Part shown: positions 34,045-46,050 of the stretch, one piece after another
How positions within the stretch are numbered: position 1 is the stretch's first letter
Layout: each line of letters opens with the position of its first letter
Source: Apiotrichum sp. Y4204
Taxonomy: Eukaryota > Basidiomycota > Tremellomycetes > Trichosporonales > Trichosporonaceae
Length of the DNA stretch: 64,000 bases
NCBI GenBank assembly: GCA_025531455.1
Contig: JAMYHL010000006.1
Coordinates: 558,001 to 622,000, forward strand
Direction: 5' to 3'
Notes under the pieces: model-generated
Seen by the model: only the letters and a program-made list of their open reading frames with translations
Database searches by the model: none
Told to the model about the DNA's origin: nothing
Translations under genes and position numbers: made by a program

Positions 34045-37000
34045 AACAAGATCAGTCCAAGAAGAGTAGGCACGGGTTGCGCTGTTGCTGTCGCAGTAGT
34101 GTGCGAGGTACGGCGCGGTGAGGCCCGTGAGGGGCTGGCGAGGGGAGGGGTGGTGAGCTCATAGCCTAATGGGCATGTGCATCGCGCGAGCTTCTGGCGC
34201 GCCAGGCCCGAGGGAGTTGAGCTAGAGGATCTGATGGACCAGAGCTCTACAGCAAACGGGCTTCGATGGGCTGCAGTCTACAAGTGGGTTTCATCTGGTA
34301 TTGCGTAAGGCGGCTGAATCGGAGAATGACTTCAACCATACCGCTCAGGATCGGGGAGAGTGAAGTCAGAGGATTAGAGGCTAAAACCCCAACGTCAAGA
34401 GAGCAGGCGCAAGATTCTGCAGACCGTCCACCCTGACCCGGGCTTGGAAACCAGCAACAGACAGGGACAAACCGTATCCGAGTAGCATCGCTAGGCGCTA
34501 GTCTTCAGTAGCCCATCATAGCCAACACTCTCGCGCGGGTTCCCCCTGCACTCCCCCATCCATTCCCCTGTGACTGTCATAACGTGATACCGCCCTGCAA
34601 GACCTTTCCCTGTTGAGCACGTTCAGGGCCAGGTTCGAGCTCCCCTTGTGCCTCTGCACTAGAATTGTATCAGGCCTCGTGCCTCGCAATAATAACACAG
34701 ACCCAGATTGCCGTTGGGAAAAATCGGGCAAAAAAGAAAAGAAATCAACTGCATGTGAACAATCCGGGGAGAGACAAAAAGAGAAGAAAAAAGAAAGAAA
34801 AAAAAAAAAAATGGAAAAAAGGAGCGCATGAAGCTCATGGTCCAGGCTAGCTCAGGAGTTCAGGAGAAAGAACAAGACCGAAGAACAGGACCAAAACGAA
34901 ACGGGCCAAGAACGCGCTCCACTCCCCACTGGCGCTCGTGCACAATGTACACCACTCATATTCGGCACCCCCGGTCCTGGATGCAGTCATCAGTAACTGG
35001 TGACATGCTGGCTGGACGACTGCCCGCGAAGCTTGAACTGCGGCGGGCCGTGTTTGAGAGCATAAACCCATAGATCCTGTAAACCCACTGCTTGTACTGC
35101 GTTCTCGTAGGGTCCCGGCGGGGGCAAGTGAGGCCTCGCCCAGAGGGCCAAGAACACACCGAAACGGCGGGAAGGACGCGTCGTGCGGCGTTGTTACCAC
35201 TCCTGTGGACTGTGCGAAGTGGGATCTGGGCGTCGCAGCGTTAAGCAGCTCTTCGGTACTGCAGTACGACGTCCTCTGCGCGCGTTGATGATTGCATGCA
35301 TAGCGTCTCGCGATCTCTCCGACGCCGCTCGAAGCTTGGAAGCATTCCGACAAACGCCTCCCGTGCCTCTGACGATCCGGCAGGCGCCTTCGACAAGCGC
35401 CCGCCGCGCCTCCACGCCCACTCTGCACCCCCAAATCGAAGCCAAGAGATGCTGCTCAGGGTCCCGGAAGCGATCGGCGCAAAGATCAGGAGTGTTTCCG
35501 ACGCGTCCGATCGTGCTCGGAGAATGGAATGCGCCGCCGAGTGCGCCGCCTGCATGCACCGTGCGCGCCGTGCACTTCCGATGCCATGTTGGCGCCCTGC
35601 GCTCCGCACGCGATTGGCGCCGGCGGAGATTGCAAGATTGCTTGAGATTGGCGCTCGTCCAGCCTGATTCTGCGCAGGTGCGGGTACATGGGCGTTCGTT
35701 GTAGGAGGACTGGATCCCTGGATAGACCAACAAGCAGTACAGCCAGAAGTCGGAGCGCGTTGGACTGACCGAACAAAACACGGAACACTGATCAGTCGCG
35801 CCCGGGCAGACAGCCGCCTAGCAACCGCGGTACCGCGGACCTGTCACTCGTCACTCCCCTGACACTGTAGCTCGCAGTATACAATCCATACGGCCATACT
35901 GCCGTGCGTCTTACAAACGTGACGGATCACAAATCGGCGGAGCGCGACGACTTGAGACGTATGGCCGTTTGAGGCGCGCAGCTGTGCGTGTGAATTGTGC
36001 AATTGTGAAGCGTCTTGGCGCATCAGAGTTGGTAGAAGGGGGGATTGTCGGTGCTGAGTGTGTTGTACTTGTGTGCCGCGGCGATCAAACTGCAGTGCGA
36101 TCATCACGAGCGCACGAGCTGGTCTCTCCTGGCGCGATTGCGATCGGCGGCGTGTGGCACTCGGTCATCCTTACCCTGTGCGTCCCCCTCCCCTGCGGCC
36201 TGCGGATGTCGGAGCATATTCAAGCCAAGGGCACTTCGGTTATCCTGATTCCGACGATCGCGCAGATTGGAGAGACAGTGAACGCTCGGAGAGTAGGAGT
36301 ATAGGAGACTTGTGCAGACGACTGGAATGTGGACTGGAATACGAACTCTCCGTGGCTGGTGCAGTCTGTAGACTCATGTGGTAGGTTGCACAAATGGTCT
36401 CGGATTGCCACTGCCACTTGCAAGCTACAAATCCTGTTACGTTCCAACCTACATCCATTCGGGCATTCCCCTATGTACAATCCATAGGCCAAAGGCTCTC
36501 CATCCTCTGTAGGTCAATCATTAGATCTGACGCATGACGCACAGACAACCCGACCGGAGTCAGCACCTTCCGTACTAGCTCTCGTTCCCCACTGTCTGCA
36601 CCGTACGTCAGCCAGGGTCGGCTGCCAAGCCTGGACCAGGTTTGGATAAAACCTCGAACGAACGTGCAACCCCCGGCTTGGCCCGCCGTCCCTTGTCACC
36701 ATCATGAACACGAACAAGAAAGGCCCATCAAGCTACGCTACCGACCCGAGCCAACTCAGATGTCTGTTACGGCACACTGGCCGAGAACGGAGCACTTCTG
36801 TGGACGGGGAGGAATGTTTGCTGAGCATGCTGAGAAGGTATGCAGACAGCCAGAGGTGGAGACGATGGATAGCGTGAGAATCACGCAAGGGTGTAATAGT
36901 GCCCAAAGTGGATAGTTTGGTTGCGGGGCTGCCTATTAGGTGCGTACCGTTGTTCCTCGAGGTGCGTTCCTTGCAACGATCGCGATGACTCCAAAGCCAA

Positions 37001-37086
37001 CGTGTTGAGCAGGGCGGAAATGGTCGTCGCTCAAAAGTGGCGATGAGGTCATTGAGCTATTTCCTGCTGCCGACTTAGCCGACGAG

Positions 37087-37094
37087 TCACGTGA
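37087..37094. promoter_or_regulatory. TCACGTGA octamer upstream of RPS10
   Basis: Full 8-base palindrome containing the E-box CACGTG (37088-37093). Cbf1-type factors are known to sit at ribosomal protein promoters in some yeasts. Its use here is inference. Confidence 0.45.
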
Positions 37095-37499
37095 ATGTAA
37101 GAGCCACGATCAAACCATGCGGCCTGACTTCGGTTGGCTGCCACACACAATATTACCGCGGAGTTACAATTCGAAGTGCTCGCAGCGAAAATGGCGGGAG
37201 CAGAAAAAGTGGCAGATGCACCCTCCTGACCACGATTTTGGATGAATCGCTGCTGGCTGGTGGTCCATGGTGCTCGCTGGGTGCCACAGTGCGCTCGCTG
37301 GCTCGCTCGCCGGTTGGCCGGACACTGCACCGCGACTTTTTCGCAGCGCGGGCTCGCACTCGTGTTCTGTTTCTCCATCCCCTACGCCTAGAGTCAGCAG
37401 GCAGAGCATCCTCAGCTCCTTTCGCGAAACACAGCACCTCGTACCTCGACCAGTTCGACAAAACCAAAAACCCGACCTCACCCTCGGATCCCAGCCAGC

Positions 37500-38236
37500 A
37501 TGATCATCTCGAAGCAGAACCGCCGTCTCGTGAGTCGACGCCGAACGCGGGCGGGATTGGACATGGAGACGGACGCGGACATGGTCGCGGACACGGCGAT
37601 GGAGACGTGGACGATGGCGCGCATTTCCTCGCAGGAGACCACGGAGATGCCTCAAATTGCTGTTCTTCTCTTTACGTGCTGTTCTGAGCGACGCTCTGCG
37701 CGCCGCCGTCCTGTCAGATCGTCCTCGTTGTTCATGTCGCGCCGTAACCTGTCCCGCGATTCCTCAGAGAAGCGACAGCAACTGACATTCAGATTTACGA
37801 GCAGCTCTTCAAGGAGGGCGTCCTCGTCGCCCCCAAGGAGTTCAACCGCCCCTCGCACCCTGACCTGACCACGGTCCCCAACCTCCAGGTCATCAAGGCG
37901 ATGCAGTCGCTCACCTCGAAGGGCTACGTTAAGACCCAGTTCTCGTGGCAGTGGTACTACTACACCCTCACCGACGAGGGTCTCGCCTACCTCCGCGAGT
38001 GGCTCCACCTCCCCGCCGAGATTGTTCCCATCACCCACACCAAGCCCGCCCGCCCCGTCGGCCGCCCCGGAGGCTACGGCTCGGGCCGCGACGGCGCTTA
38101 CCGCGCCCCCCGCGGTGACCGTGAGGGCTACCGCCGCCGCGACGACGGCGAGCAGGGTGGCGAGTACCGCCCCCGCTCGTTCGGTGTTGGCCGCGGTGCC
38201 GGTGCCGGTGCCGGTGCCGCCGCCCCCGCCTCGTAA
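37500..38236 (+). CDS. RPS10: 40S ribosomal protein eS10
   Basis: Component of the small ribosomal subunit head. Exons 37500-37529 and 37793-38236 give 157 residues. Exon 1 encodes [10 protein letters not shown] and exon 2 continues [17 protein letters not shown], the invariant eS10 start. [23 protein letters not shown] is the core S10/plectin motif. The C terminus is Gly/Arg-rich ([15 protein letters not shown]...), as usual, ending in a Gly-Ala run. The intron (263 bases) directly after the tenth codon is long for this genome but normal for ribosomal protein genes. I looked for a C/D-box snoRNA in it and did not find a convincing one. Confidence 0.97.
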
Positions 38237-39411
38237 GATGCTTTCCCTTGCATCTTTCGGCTGGGCGGCTCATGCTGCTTCCTTCCTCTGGGATGACAGG
38301 TGCGCAGGCGCCGTCACTGTAGACATCTATCTGTAGTGATGCACGCGTTTGGTGCTTGATTCTTGGTGCTTGGTTAAATTTGAGTGGACGGAATGTGTTG
38401 AAGGCGTGGGAGCACTGTGGACTGTCGAACGAAGGCAGTGGGTGGGATCTACACAGGACTTCATCATGATCTGATAGCACGCACACTCCCACCATCTGAC
38501 AGCGCGCGTGATAGCTCAGCAGATGGCGCCAGCAACTGAAAATCGGGAGATAAGGACTGAGAGGAAAAGTATTAGACGACATATCCCCACGGCAACATTA
38601 AGCGGCCACAGCACTAAATACATGTTCCATGTCGACCTTGTGGCAGGTGTCGAGGCCCAGTTCTTATCAGCCTCATACTGACATATAGAGGGCCGCGGTC
38701 TGTATCTGCGATATCAAGCATCAGCATGCTGCGCCCCGCCATCTGCTGTCCAACTGCACATCTTCCGCATTTGATAGGAGCGGATTTATGCCAGCTGGCC
38801 AGCTGGCTGCGATGTATAGAAGTTTGGAGCTCCGCACTTTCGTTGGCTCTGGGTCGTGCTGTAGCTGCAGTGAGGATTCGGTACTGGTGGAGCGGCCGTG
38901 GTGGGCGGTGAGTGGTAAATGATCAGTCTTCGCTATATCAATCCAGTCTCCTGATCGCTGTAGTCTCCCCAGTCTCTGATCGATCTTCTGTCACGCGGCA
39001 AGCGGACTCCTCCTCGCCTCCTTGACTGTCCTTATCACTGCACCTCTGATCTCGCACTACGCTCCGCCGCCAATGAAGTAGCCTACATCATGCATGGACT
39101 TGATCAACAGCCCAGCCACAAAAATCTATGCAGCATCTTCACTGCTCCGAGCACAGGCACACACTCCACCGCCCTCCGCCTGCGCTCGCCTCTATGGTTA
39201 ATGTGTGGATCGTGGACACGGATGCGGGTCGTGCATCGCGGTATGTTGTGATCGTGGGGGGTTACGGACCGCTATCGCGCGCGATCCGAGTAGTGTTCGT
39301 GTTCTCCCGCCAGCCGCCTCGGTGGGGTGCTGGACGTGTACGGTGTAATTAATGGTGAGACTGCGTAGAGGGTAGATGGGGTTGCAGGAGAACGGAAGGA
39401 AGGCGGGCCGC
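38237..39411. other. Convergent 3' flank, RPS10 / VRG4
   Basis: About 1.2 kb without a supportable gene. Repeated GATC-containing words (TGATCG) occur near 38925-38995. Confidence 0.45.
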
Positions 39412-41476
39412 TTAGGGGCCGCCGGTCTGGCGGGCCTTGTTGGCGGCGTCGACGCGGGCCTGGTTCGTCTTGGCAACGGCGTAGACGATACCGGCAAGAC
39501 CACCGACGCCAATGGCGGCGGTGTTGCCAAAGGTAACAGGGTCGCTAAAGAAGATCATACCCGAAGCGGCAACGGGAAGCTTGTTGAGGGCGCCGACCAT
39601 CCTGCGGTATGAGTAAATGGGTTCATTAGTGCCAAGCTTGAAACTTACGAGTAGGTGGTCGATCCACACACACGGACACACCACGCTGTCGAGTACGAGA
39701 TAAAGACGGCGGCAGCACCGGAGAAGGCAATGGCCGAGAGAAGGAGGGTGCGGTTCGAGGCGGGGAAGTTGAGGTTGAGCGACTCGGATCCCCAGTCCTC
39801 AAAGATGAGCGAGGCGACCATGAGGACGGGAATGGAGAGGAGGTTGTTGTAGAACATCGAGTCCCAGTCCTTGAAGCCGGTGACCTTGATGCGCTTGCGC
39901 ATGAACAGAACGTACGCGGCCGACGCAAGGCAGTTGAGAGCCATCCAAAGGTAGCCAACGTTGACACCGCCAAAGATGGTGTGCGTCGCGGCAGCGACCT
40001 GACGACCGGTGGTCTGGTCCACGGTTCCAGCCCATGCGGACGAAATGTCAGCCCAGGCGGCGATAATCGAAGAGCCGACCATGAGCGCAAACGAAACGAG
40101 CGTGAGACCAGTGACAGAACCGCTGAACATGAACACCTCGCCGTATGCGATCAGGATGATGGTCAGGTTCTTGAAAATGCTGTGGGGTTAGCAGGCGTGC
40201 AATTGGCATACCGCGAAGGTAAAGGATACGCCTCCGAGATTGAGGACGTGTCGCAGATCAACGTACGTGTAGACAGGAATGGACAGGAATTGCTGAGCGT
40301 TAGCGGAGCTGAGGAGCTAGCTAGCCGAGCTCAATGAACGCACCAAAGACTTAGAACCAGTGTAGATGACAGCAACAAGAAGACACGAGATGGGGTACCA
40401 GGCGCGGGCGTCCTTGAGGTCAAAGTCGCGGACTGTGTAGAGGATCAGCTCTGAATCTTATCATTGAGGCCGTCACGCCGGCGTGATATGACTGGACATA
40501 GATCGAGACTCGGGAGGTAAGATCCCGGTCGTTGCGTGCTGCGCAGCGATCCTCATGGCGATGCGCAGGTCGCACACACGTTGCACCCTCGATCATGCCA
40601 CGATTCGCCTATCGCTGACACTGCACAAGGCGTAACGGGGCACAGATAAGGCATGGATGAAGAATCCAAGCTGTGCGGGCATGCCACAGAGTGCATGCTG
40701 GCCACAGTCCACACTCACAGGTAATAACGCCGGCACGCTTGACGGCGTAGACGGCCATGACACAGACGGTGGACTGGATCGCAAGGAGAAGGAACGTCAT
40801 GGTGAAGTTTCGGCCCGAGACGACGTACTGCGTTGTCAGCGTCACTGCGGTACTGCGAGTGCGGGATGGCAGGGGGTGGCGTATGGCGTATGCCCGCTGG
40901 AGCTCGCCGTATGGTCGTTTGCCTCTGACGAAAGTGGTCACCTGCCGCGTGCGTGTCCGAGAATTCATGTACCCAGTGTCATGGGGATTCGGCTGCGCGG
41001 TCTCCGCACCGCCACAACCGTGGATGCACACCTCCGGTGGCTGCGAGTGACACCTTGCACGATACGTGTTGCACGCTGTTCACCGGGCACTGCGCATTGC
41101 GCAGCGCTTGAAACAGTGGATGAACTGACAAGCACGCCGGCCAACGGGGCGGAATCCCCGGCATTCACGACCGCAACGCCCTCCTCATCGCGGTCGAACT
41201 CACCTTGTTCACGACGGTCATCATGATCGACGCAGCGCAGTAGTTGAGGATGGGGAGGGCCTGCTCGCGCGAGGTGGGGGGGTGGTTGCCCGGAGCCTCC
41301 TTGCTGAGAGTCGGCGACGGGGGGCGGGGCGCGCCGCCGAGGTTGGCCATGAGCTTCTCCTCGTCGCCGCGGCGCTCGGGAACGTTAGAGTACATGCTCG
41401 AGCTGGACGCAGAGCGCATAAGAGGCGGGGAGCCGGAACGGCTGAGGCTCGGCGTCGGGACAAACGGCTTGGACAT
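39412..41476 (-). CDS. VRG4: Golgi GDP-mannose transporter Vrg4/Gmt1
   Basis: Exchanges GDP-mannose for GMP across the Golgi membrane, feeding mannosylation of proteins, lipids and capsule or wall glycans. Six exons in transcript order: 41204-41476, 40719-40827, 40344-40432, 40267-40292, 39649-40179, 39412-39601, giving 405 residues. One exon is 26 bases (QFLSIPVY). Ten-helix DMT-type hydrophobic pattern. Diagnostic motifs are FYNN (in [12 protein letters not shown]) and GALNK (346-350, GALNKLPVA). The N-terminal tail of about 75 residues is cytosolic and Ser/Pro-rich. Acceptor choice at 40432 was fixed by homology to [16 protein letters not shown]; the upstream acceptor would create a stop codon. 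Preceded by a long pyrimidine-rich leader. Confidence 0.94.
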
Positions 41477-43707
41477 TGGCGTGGTGGCGGCTGGCGGCGC
41501 TGTTGCTGCGGCTGCTGCGCGACGCTGCGAGGGGATAAGAGGGGGCGGGGGGTGTGGACACTCGGGTCACTCGGCGAAGGACGAGTGGAGGAACGAGTGC
41601 GGAGAGGTGTCGGAGAGGGAGGATAGAAAGGGGGAGGATAGAAAAGTAGAAGAGATTTGGAGAGAGATGGAGGAAAATAGAGGGAGGAGGGGGAGTGGAA
41701 AAAGAAACGTTGACACGAAACACGCAACGGACGAGTACAAAGCACTTGGCACGGGGGGGTGGTGTGGTGTGTGTTGTACTACTATGAGAGTGGATGAGGA
41801 TGGAATTGAATATGAGTGGGGCCGAGGAGTGAGGGGGGGAGGGGGGGAGGGGAGAGGGGGAAAAAGGACGGCGAGCAGACCACGATAAGGGGAAGCCAGC
41901 ACCCAAGCACACGGACAGGGCACAAGAGGAGAGGATGTGCTCCGAACAGAAGGTGCATGACACAGTTGGTGGGGGGAGAAACGGACAAAAAAGTCTAAAA
42001 CCTGCTTCCCTACGCCAGGCTGATGATCCGCCGCCCCCTGCACTAAAAGTGATTAGGGGCGTTTGTAATCAACACACTTGGATACTAATCACGCGCCTGT
42101 TCCAGCCATGCAACATGGTGCAACATGGTGCAACATCCTGTCATTTCATGCACGTTGATTCTTTTTTCCTTCTCTGTGCAAGATAGGACAGGTTGCAGCT
42201 CGCTCCCTACTGTTGACACAGGGCTGAGTAGGTGGCCATGGGTGGGATTCATATACAGGGATCAAGGGATGTAGTGGCGGCAGGGCGGGACCGGTCCTGT
42301 GGAGCGGGATATTCACCACCCAAACGACTATTGCAACTCTGATGCTCTGGGACACCATTGCCAGCCGGTCTGCTGAAGGCTACCCAGCATCCGTTTCATC
42401 AAACGCTCGTGCATCTGCCTCCGACGGCCGACGGAGTAAGAACGGCGTACGGAGATGGGTTGGGGGAGAATACGGTTTGGTGCGTGTTATGGTTTGGAAC
42501 CTCAAACTGGACAACCGGGTTGGGTTTGGGTGAAAACAGGGGGCCAGGACGAGCTTGACGAGGACATTCAACCCACCAAGAGGCGAAAAAAATAAAAATA
42601 AAAATAAAAAATACAAAATTGGGCGACAAAAACCCAGCACCGAACCCAGTTCTTGTCCTCCCCGACCCTGTCAAGAAGCAGGCACCACACGGCGGAGAAC
42701 AAAACTAACACGCCAACGCCAACAGCAATGATAGGATCAAGCGTGCGGATGCGGCATGCACGGGTGACGCTAGGGAGCCAGGTAGACAGGACAATGGCCG
42801 GCGCAGAGGTCTCGGACTCGGAGCCTCGGAGATGGACTGGAGGGACGGGGGGAGTACGACGCGAGCCGGAGTCAGGATATCCTCCGGTCCCACTTGCTAC
42901 CTGCTAGCTACAGAAGCTATGCCTCACGGTCGCTCGTCCTCGGCCCGCATCACGTAGCGCAGCAGTATTTCACCATCTCTCGCGGAAGGCACGGTTACGC
43001 CTTACGCCCCTCCCCCAGGGCCGTCGCGACGCCCAGAGACGTCACGCCCTGATAACGAACGCGACAGGGAAAGCGGCGTTGGTGCTGGCGTTTGGCCTTT
43101 GGTGTGCAATTTTTTCTTATCCGGGATGAAGACCTGGGACAGACGGGCGGGAGTGCGAGGGCCAAGCTCCGGCTCTCTGTGGTACTGTATACTGTATCCT
43201 GTGGTCTGCTAGCTGCTATCTTGCGTCGATTGTGTCGTCCTCGCGCTGCACCTGATCGGCCTGGAATCCGCCACAGATCGACAATCAGCCAGCGATTCGC
43301 ACTCCAAAAGATCTGCGTCCCACCAGCGTCCGATCCCCGATCTACGCGAATCCAGAGATCGAGAGCGCCAGAGCCCCTGCACCCAGCTTCCAGGTTCAGG
43401 ACAGCGATCGCCGGGAAGGGCGGGAACACGATCAGCGTCGCTTATCGCGGTAGTCTGATCGGCGCGGTATGCAGTTTGACGCTCTGGTGAACTGGTGGTT
43501 CTGAGCTTTCGGAATTTTTTGGTGGAACACTACTGCTGCCGGGCGCCGGATGGTCAGCGATTGGGCTGATTTTCTTGTTCTCTCCCCTGCCCGGCTCGTG
43601 TGGTGTAGCCATGGTGCCCGCGTGGCTCACAGACATTCTTCATAACCCTCGCGTCTTACGGATCACCTCGTCGGCTGATGTATGCACATGCATGATGATA
43701 TGGACGT
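41477..43707. promoter_or_regulatory. VRG4 upstream region with long purine/pyrimidine asymmetry
   Basis: From about 41570 to 41880 the plus strand is G/A-rich, i.e. pyrimidine-rich in the sense of VRG4, consistent with its promoter or leader. An (AAAAT)-like run lies at 42586-42612, and a tandem AACATGGTGC repeat at 42110-42133. The remainder (to 43707) is the 3' flank of the GLTSCR1-domain gene. No protein gene was supported. Confidence 0.45.
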
Positions 43708-46050
43708 CTACTTTGTCGTGGGGTTGGCGCTGGTGCCCGCAGCGCCTGGCGCAGCCGGGGCGGCAGGAGCAGGTGCCGGGGTGGGTGCAGCCGCAGCGGG
43801 AGGACGCACTGCGGCAGGAGTGGCGGCAGCAGCTGTCGCAGCTGGGGAGCCCGCCGCACCATTCGCAGCTGCTGCGGGTGGCCTTGCGGGTTGTGTCGTG
43901 GCACTCCCACTTGCAGCCGGCACTGCTGGCGGCCGCGCGGCTGCGGTCGCTGCGGTCGCTGTGGCTTGAGCTGCCTGTGCCGCGGGCTTGACGTTCAGGA
44001 GACGTGCAAGATTCTGCACCTGCTGCTGGTTACATGCGCCGAGGTCGCTTCTGTCAGCGTTGCTACTGTGGATCAACCTACAGGGAGAGAACGACGTTCT
44101 TCTTATCCTCGGTGGTGCGCAGGATCGTGGCGGGCGCCTTGGGCGCGGCGGGGTCTGCAGGGAGGATGATGAGGCGGTTCTGGACAAACTGCGATACGAG
44201 CGTCATTGGGATCGTGAGGATAACAGGGGGCTTTCCGGCGGGCGTCCCCGGGCGTGCGGGGGTTGACGTGGAGGGACCGGCCGTGGTGTGCGGGGTCGCT
44301 GTCTGCCGGGCACCGCCACGGCCGCTGCCGCGGGGACGGCCGCGAGGGCGCCCGCGAGGCGGACGAGTGGCAGGTGGCGTAGGGACGCCGGCAGCAGCAG
44401 GTGTTCCGGCTGCTGAGGGTGTTGCAACCGTGGCAGGAGGACGACCGGGTGTGACGGGTGCTGCCGGAGGCCGAGAGAGCGGGGGACGCCCGAGGGCCGT
44501 TGGCGGGGTGACGGCCGCCATAGCGGTAGCGGAAACGGGAGGCCGAGCGACTGCCACTGGTGTTTGTGCTGGCGGCCGTGCAACACCGGCAGCTGCAGGT
44601 GCCGTCGGTACAGGAGGCCTGACCGCCGCCGGAGTGCTGGGGGCAGGTGGTCGGACAGGTGGAGCAGGGGCTGTAGCTGGTGTTGTCGCTGCTGCTGATG
44701 CCGGAGCAGGAGCGGCTGGTGCTGGTGTTGGTGCTTGCGCCGCGTTTGCTGCCGCTGCCGCCATAGCCGCCACTTGCGCATCCACCATCGCACGGCGCTT
44801 TGCCGCGGCAGCCTCGACAATCCGCAGTTCCTCCAGACGCGTCTTTTCCGCCTCTTCCCTCTTCTTAGCTTCCTCTGCTTCCTTCTTCTTTGCCTCCTCG
44901 GCAGCCAGCTTCGCCTGCTCGGCGCGCTTCTTCTCCTCCTCTTCCTTCCGCTTCGCCTCTTCTTCCTTCCGCTTGGCCTCCTCCTCCTTCCGCTTTGCCT
45001 CATCGATGAGCCGCTGCGCCTCGCGTTCCTTCGCAAGCTCGGCGTCCCGGATCCGCTTGCGCTCCGCCTCAATCGCATCCCACTCGCCCTTCACGACGCG
45101 CAGGTTCGCCTGCACGGACTGCAGCTCCTCGCGCATCTGGCTTGTCGAGTGTTGTATCATCGCGATGAGAGACGGCAAATCCGACGCGTGCTGCTGTTAG
45201 TCGAATGGAGCGAGGCACTGGGCCAACAGGCACAGATCAAAACACACCTGTCCCTCGCGACGGCGGACCTTTGCGAACCGTTCACGAATGGTCAGAAGCT
45301 GGTGCGTGAGCACGCCGGCTTCCTTGAGTTCTGCGGGTTAGACAACGATAAAGCCTTGATAACCCACCTTCTTCCTCGGTCGGCGGTTGCAGGAGGTCGT
45401 CATCTGGAATCTGCCACACATGGTACGGTAGCAAGCGGTTCACCGCGTCCTCGATGCCCGTAAATGCTGTCGGTAGGGACGGAGTGAGCGTGTCGTGCTG
45501 GTCAGTCGCGATCGCGAGGTTGATTCTGGATGCAGAAGACAGGAGAAAGGGGAGGTTGCAGATGAGGAAGACGATGCGGACGACAGCGAGGGAGACAGAT
45601 CAAAGGAAACACTGTCAGCACGCGCACACGCACACACTCAGCGGCAACTCACACATTACGCCGCCACTCGGCCTCAGCGAGCTCCTCGCGCGTGAATCCC
45701 GCAGCCTCGAGCTTGCGCTTGCGGCGCAGCGTCCCGCCCTTTGGCACCGGCGTGGGCTCCAGCGGCTTGGGCGGCGGTGGGGGCGGGGGCAGGGCGTCGG
45801 TGCCGGTGTCGGTGCCAGTGCCTTCCTTCTCGCCATCGTCCTGTGCCTCCTTTGCTTCCTTCGGTGGGGGTGCGTCGTCCACCTCCATCTTGACTACGAC
45901 ATCGTCGCCGTTGACTGCGGGCGCGTCTCCTGCCGGAGTTGCCGCCGGAGTGCCATCCTTGATTGGAGCTGGGGTGACGGCCACAGAGGGTGCATCCGCC
46001 GGCGTTGCGACCTGCGGTGCCGGTTCTGGCTTCGGAGCTGGATCAGACAT
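43708..46050 (-). CDS. GLTSCR1-domain protein with AT-hook (SWI/SNF-type subunit candidate)
   Basis: Five exons in transcript order: 45653-46050, 45368-45525, 45248-45330, 44082-45190, 43708-44050, giving 696 residues. Residues about 134-245 match the GLTSCR1/BICRA conserved region, best seen in FTGIEDAVNRLLPYHVWQIPDD and the following ELKEAGVLTHQLLTIRERFAKVRRREG. In animals this domain defines the non-canonical BAF remodeller. A Lys/Glu coiled coil (about 225-345) follows, then Pro/Ala-rich sequence, an AT-hook-like RGRPRGRPRG near 490-502, and a C-terminal IPMTLVSQFVQNRLIILP block. The domain call is by pattern memory. A role in chromatin remodelling is inference supported by the AT-hook. 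Confidence 0.8.

Larger units (their letters stand above)
33032..37499. other. 4.5-kb gene-poor region, KRE6 / RPS10
   Basis: Between two divergent genes. Overlapping open frames on both strands at 35180-35790 have no motif and no splice support. Small features seen: a 15-base direct repeat (34015-34044), an A-rich run at 34795-34811, and TCACGTGA at 37087-37094, about 410 bases before RPS10. No tRNA or other RNA gene could be folded. Confidence 0.5.

Noticed and set aside
34625..34660. GGTTCGAGCTCC resembling a tRNA B-box
   Set aside because: The flanks cannot form a T-stem, D-arm or acceptor stem, so no tRNA was called.
35183..35781. Overlapping 173- and 195-residue open frames on opposite strands
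   Set aside because: No motif, no splice partners, no plausible promoter context; composition looks like GC-rich non-coding DNA read by chance.
37530..37792. Possible intronic snoRNA in RPS10
   Set aside because: GATGGAG-type and CTGA words occur, but no proper C box with terminal stem and D box at suitable spacing could be found.
44004..45200. 398-residue plus-strand frame opposite the GLTSCR1-domain gene
   Set aside because: Gly/Ala/Ser-rich complement of the Pro/Ala/Lys-rich coding strand; the minus-strand gene has exon structure and a domain.
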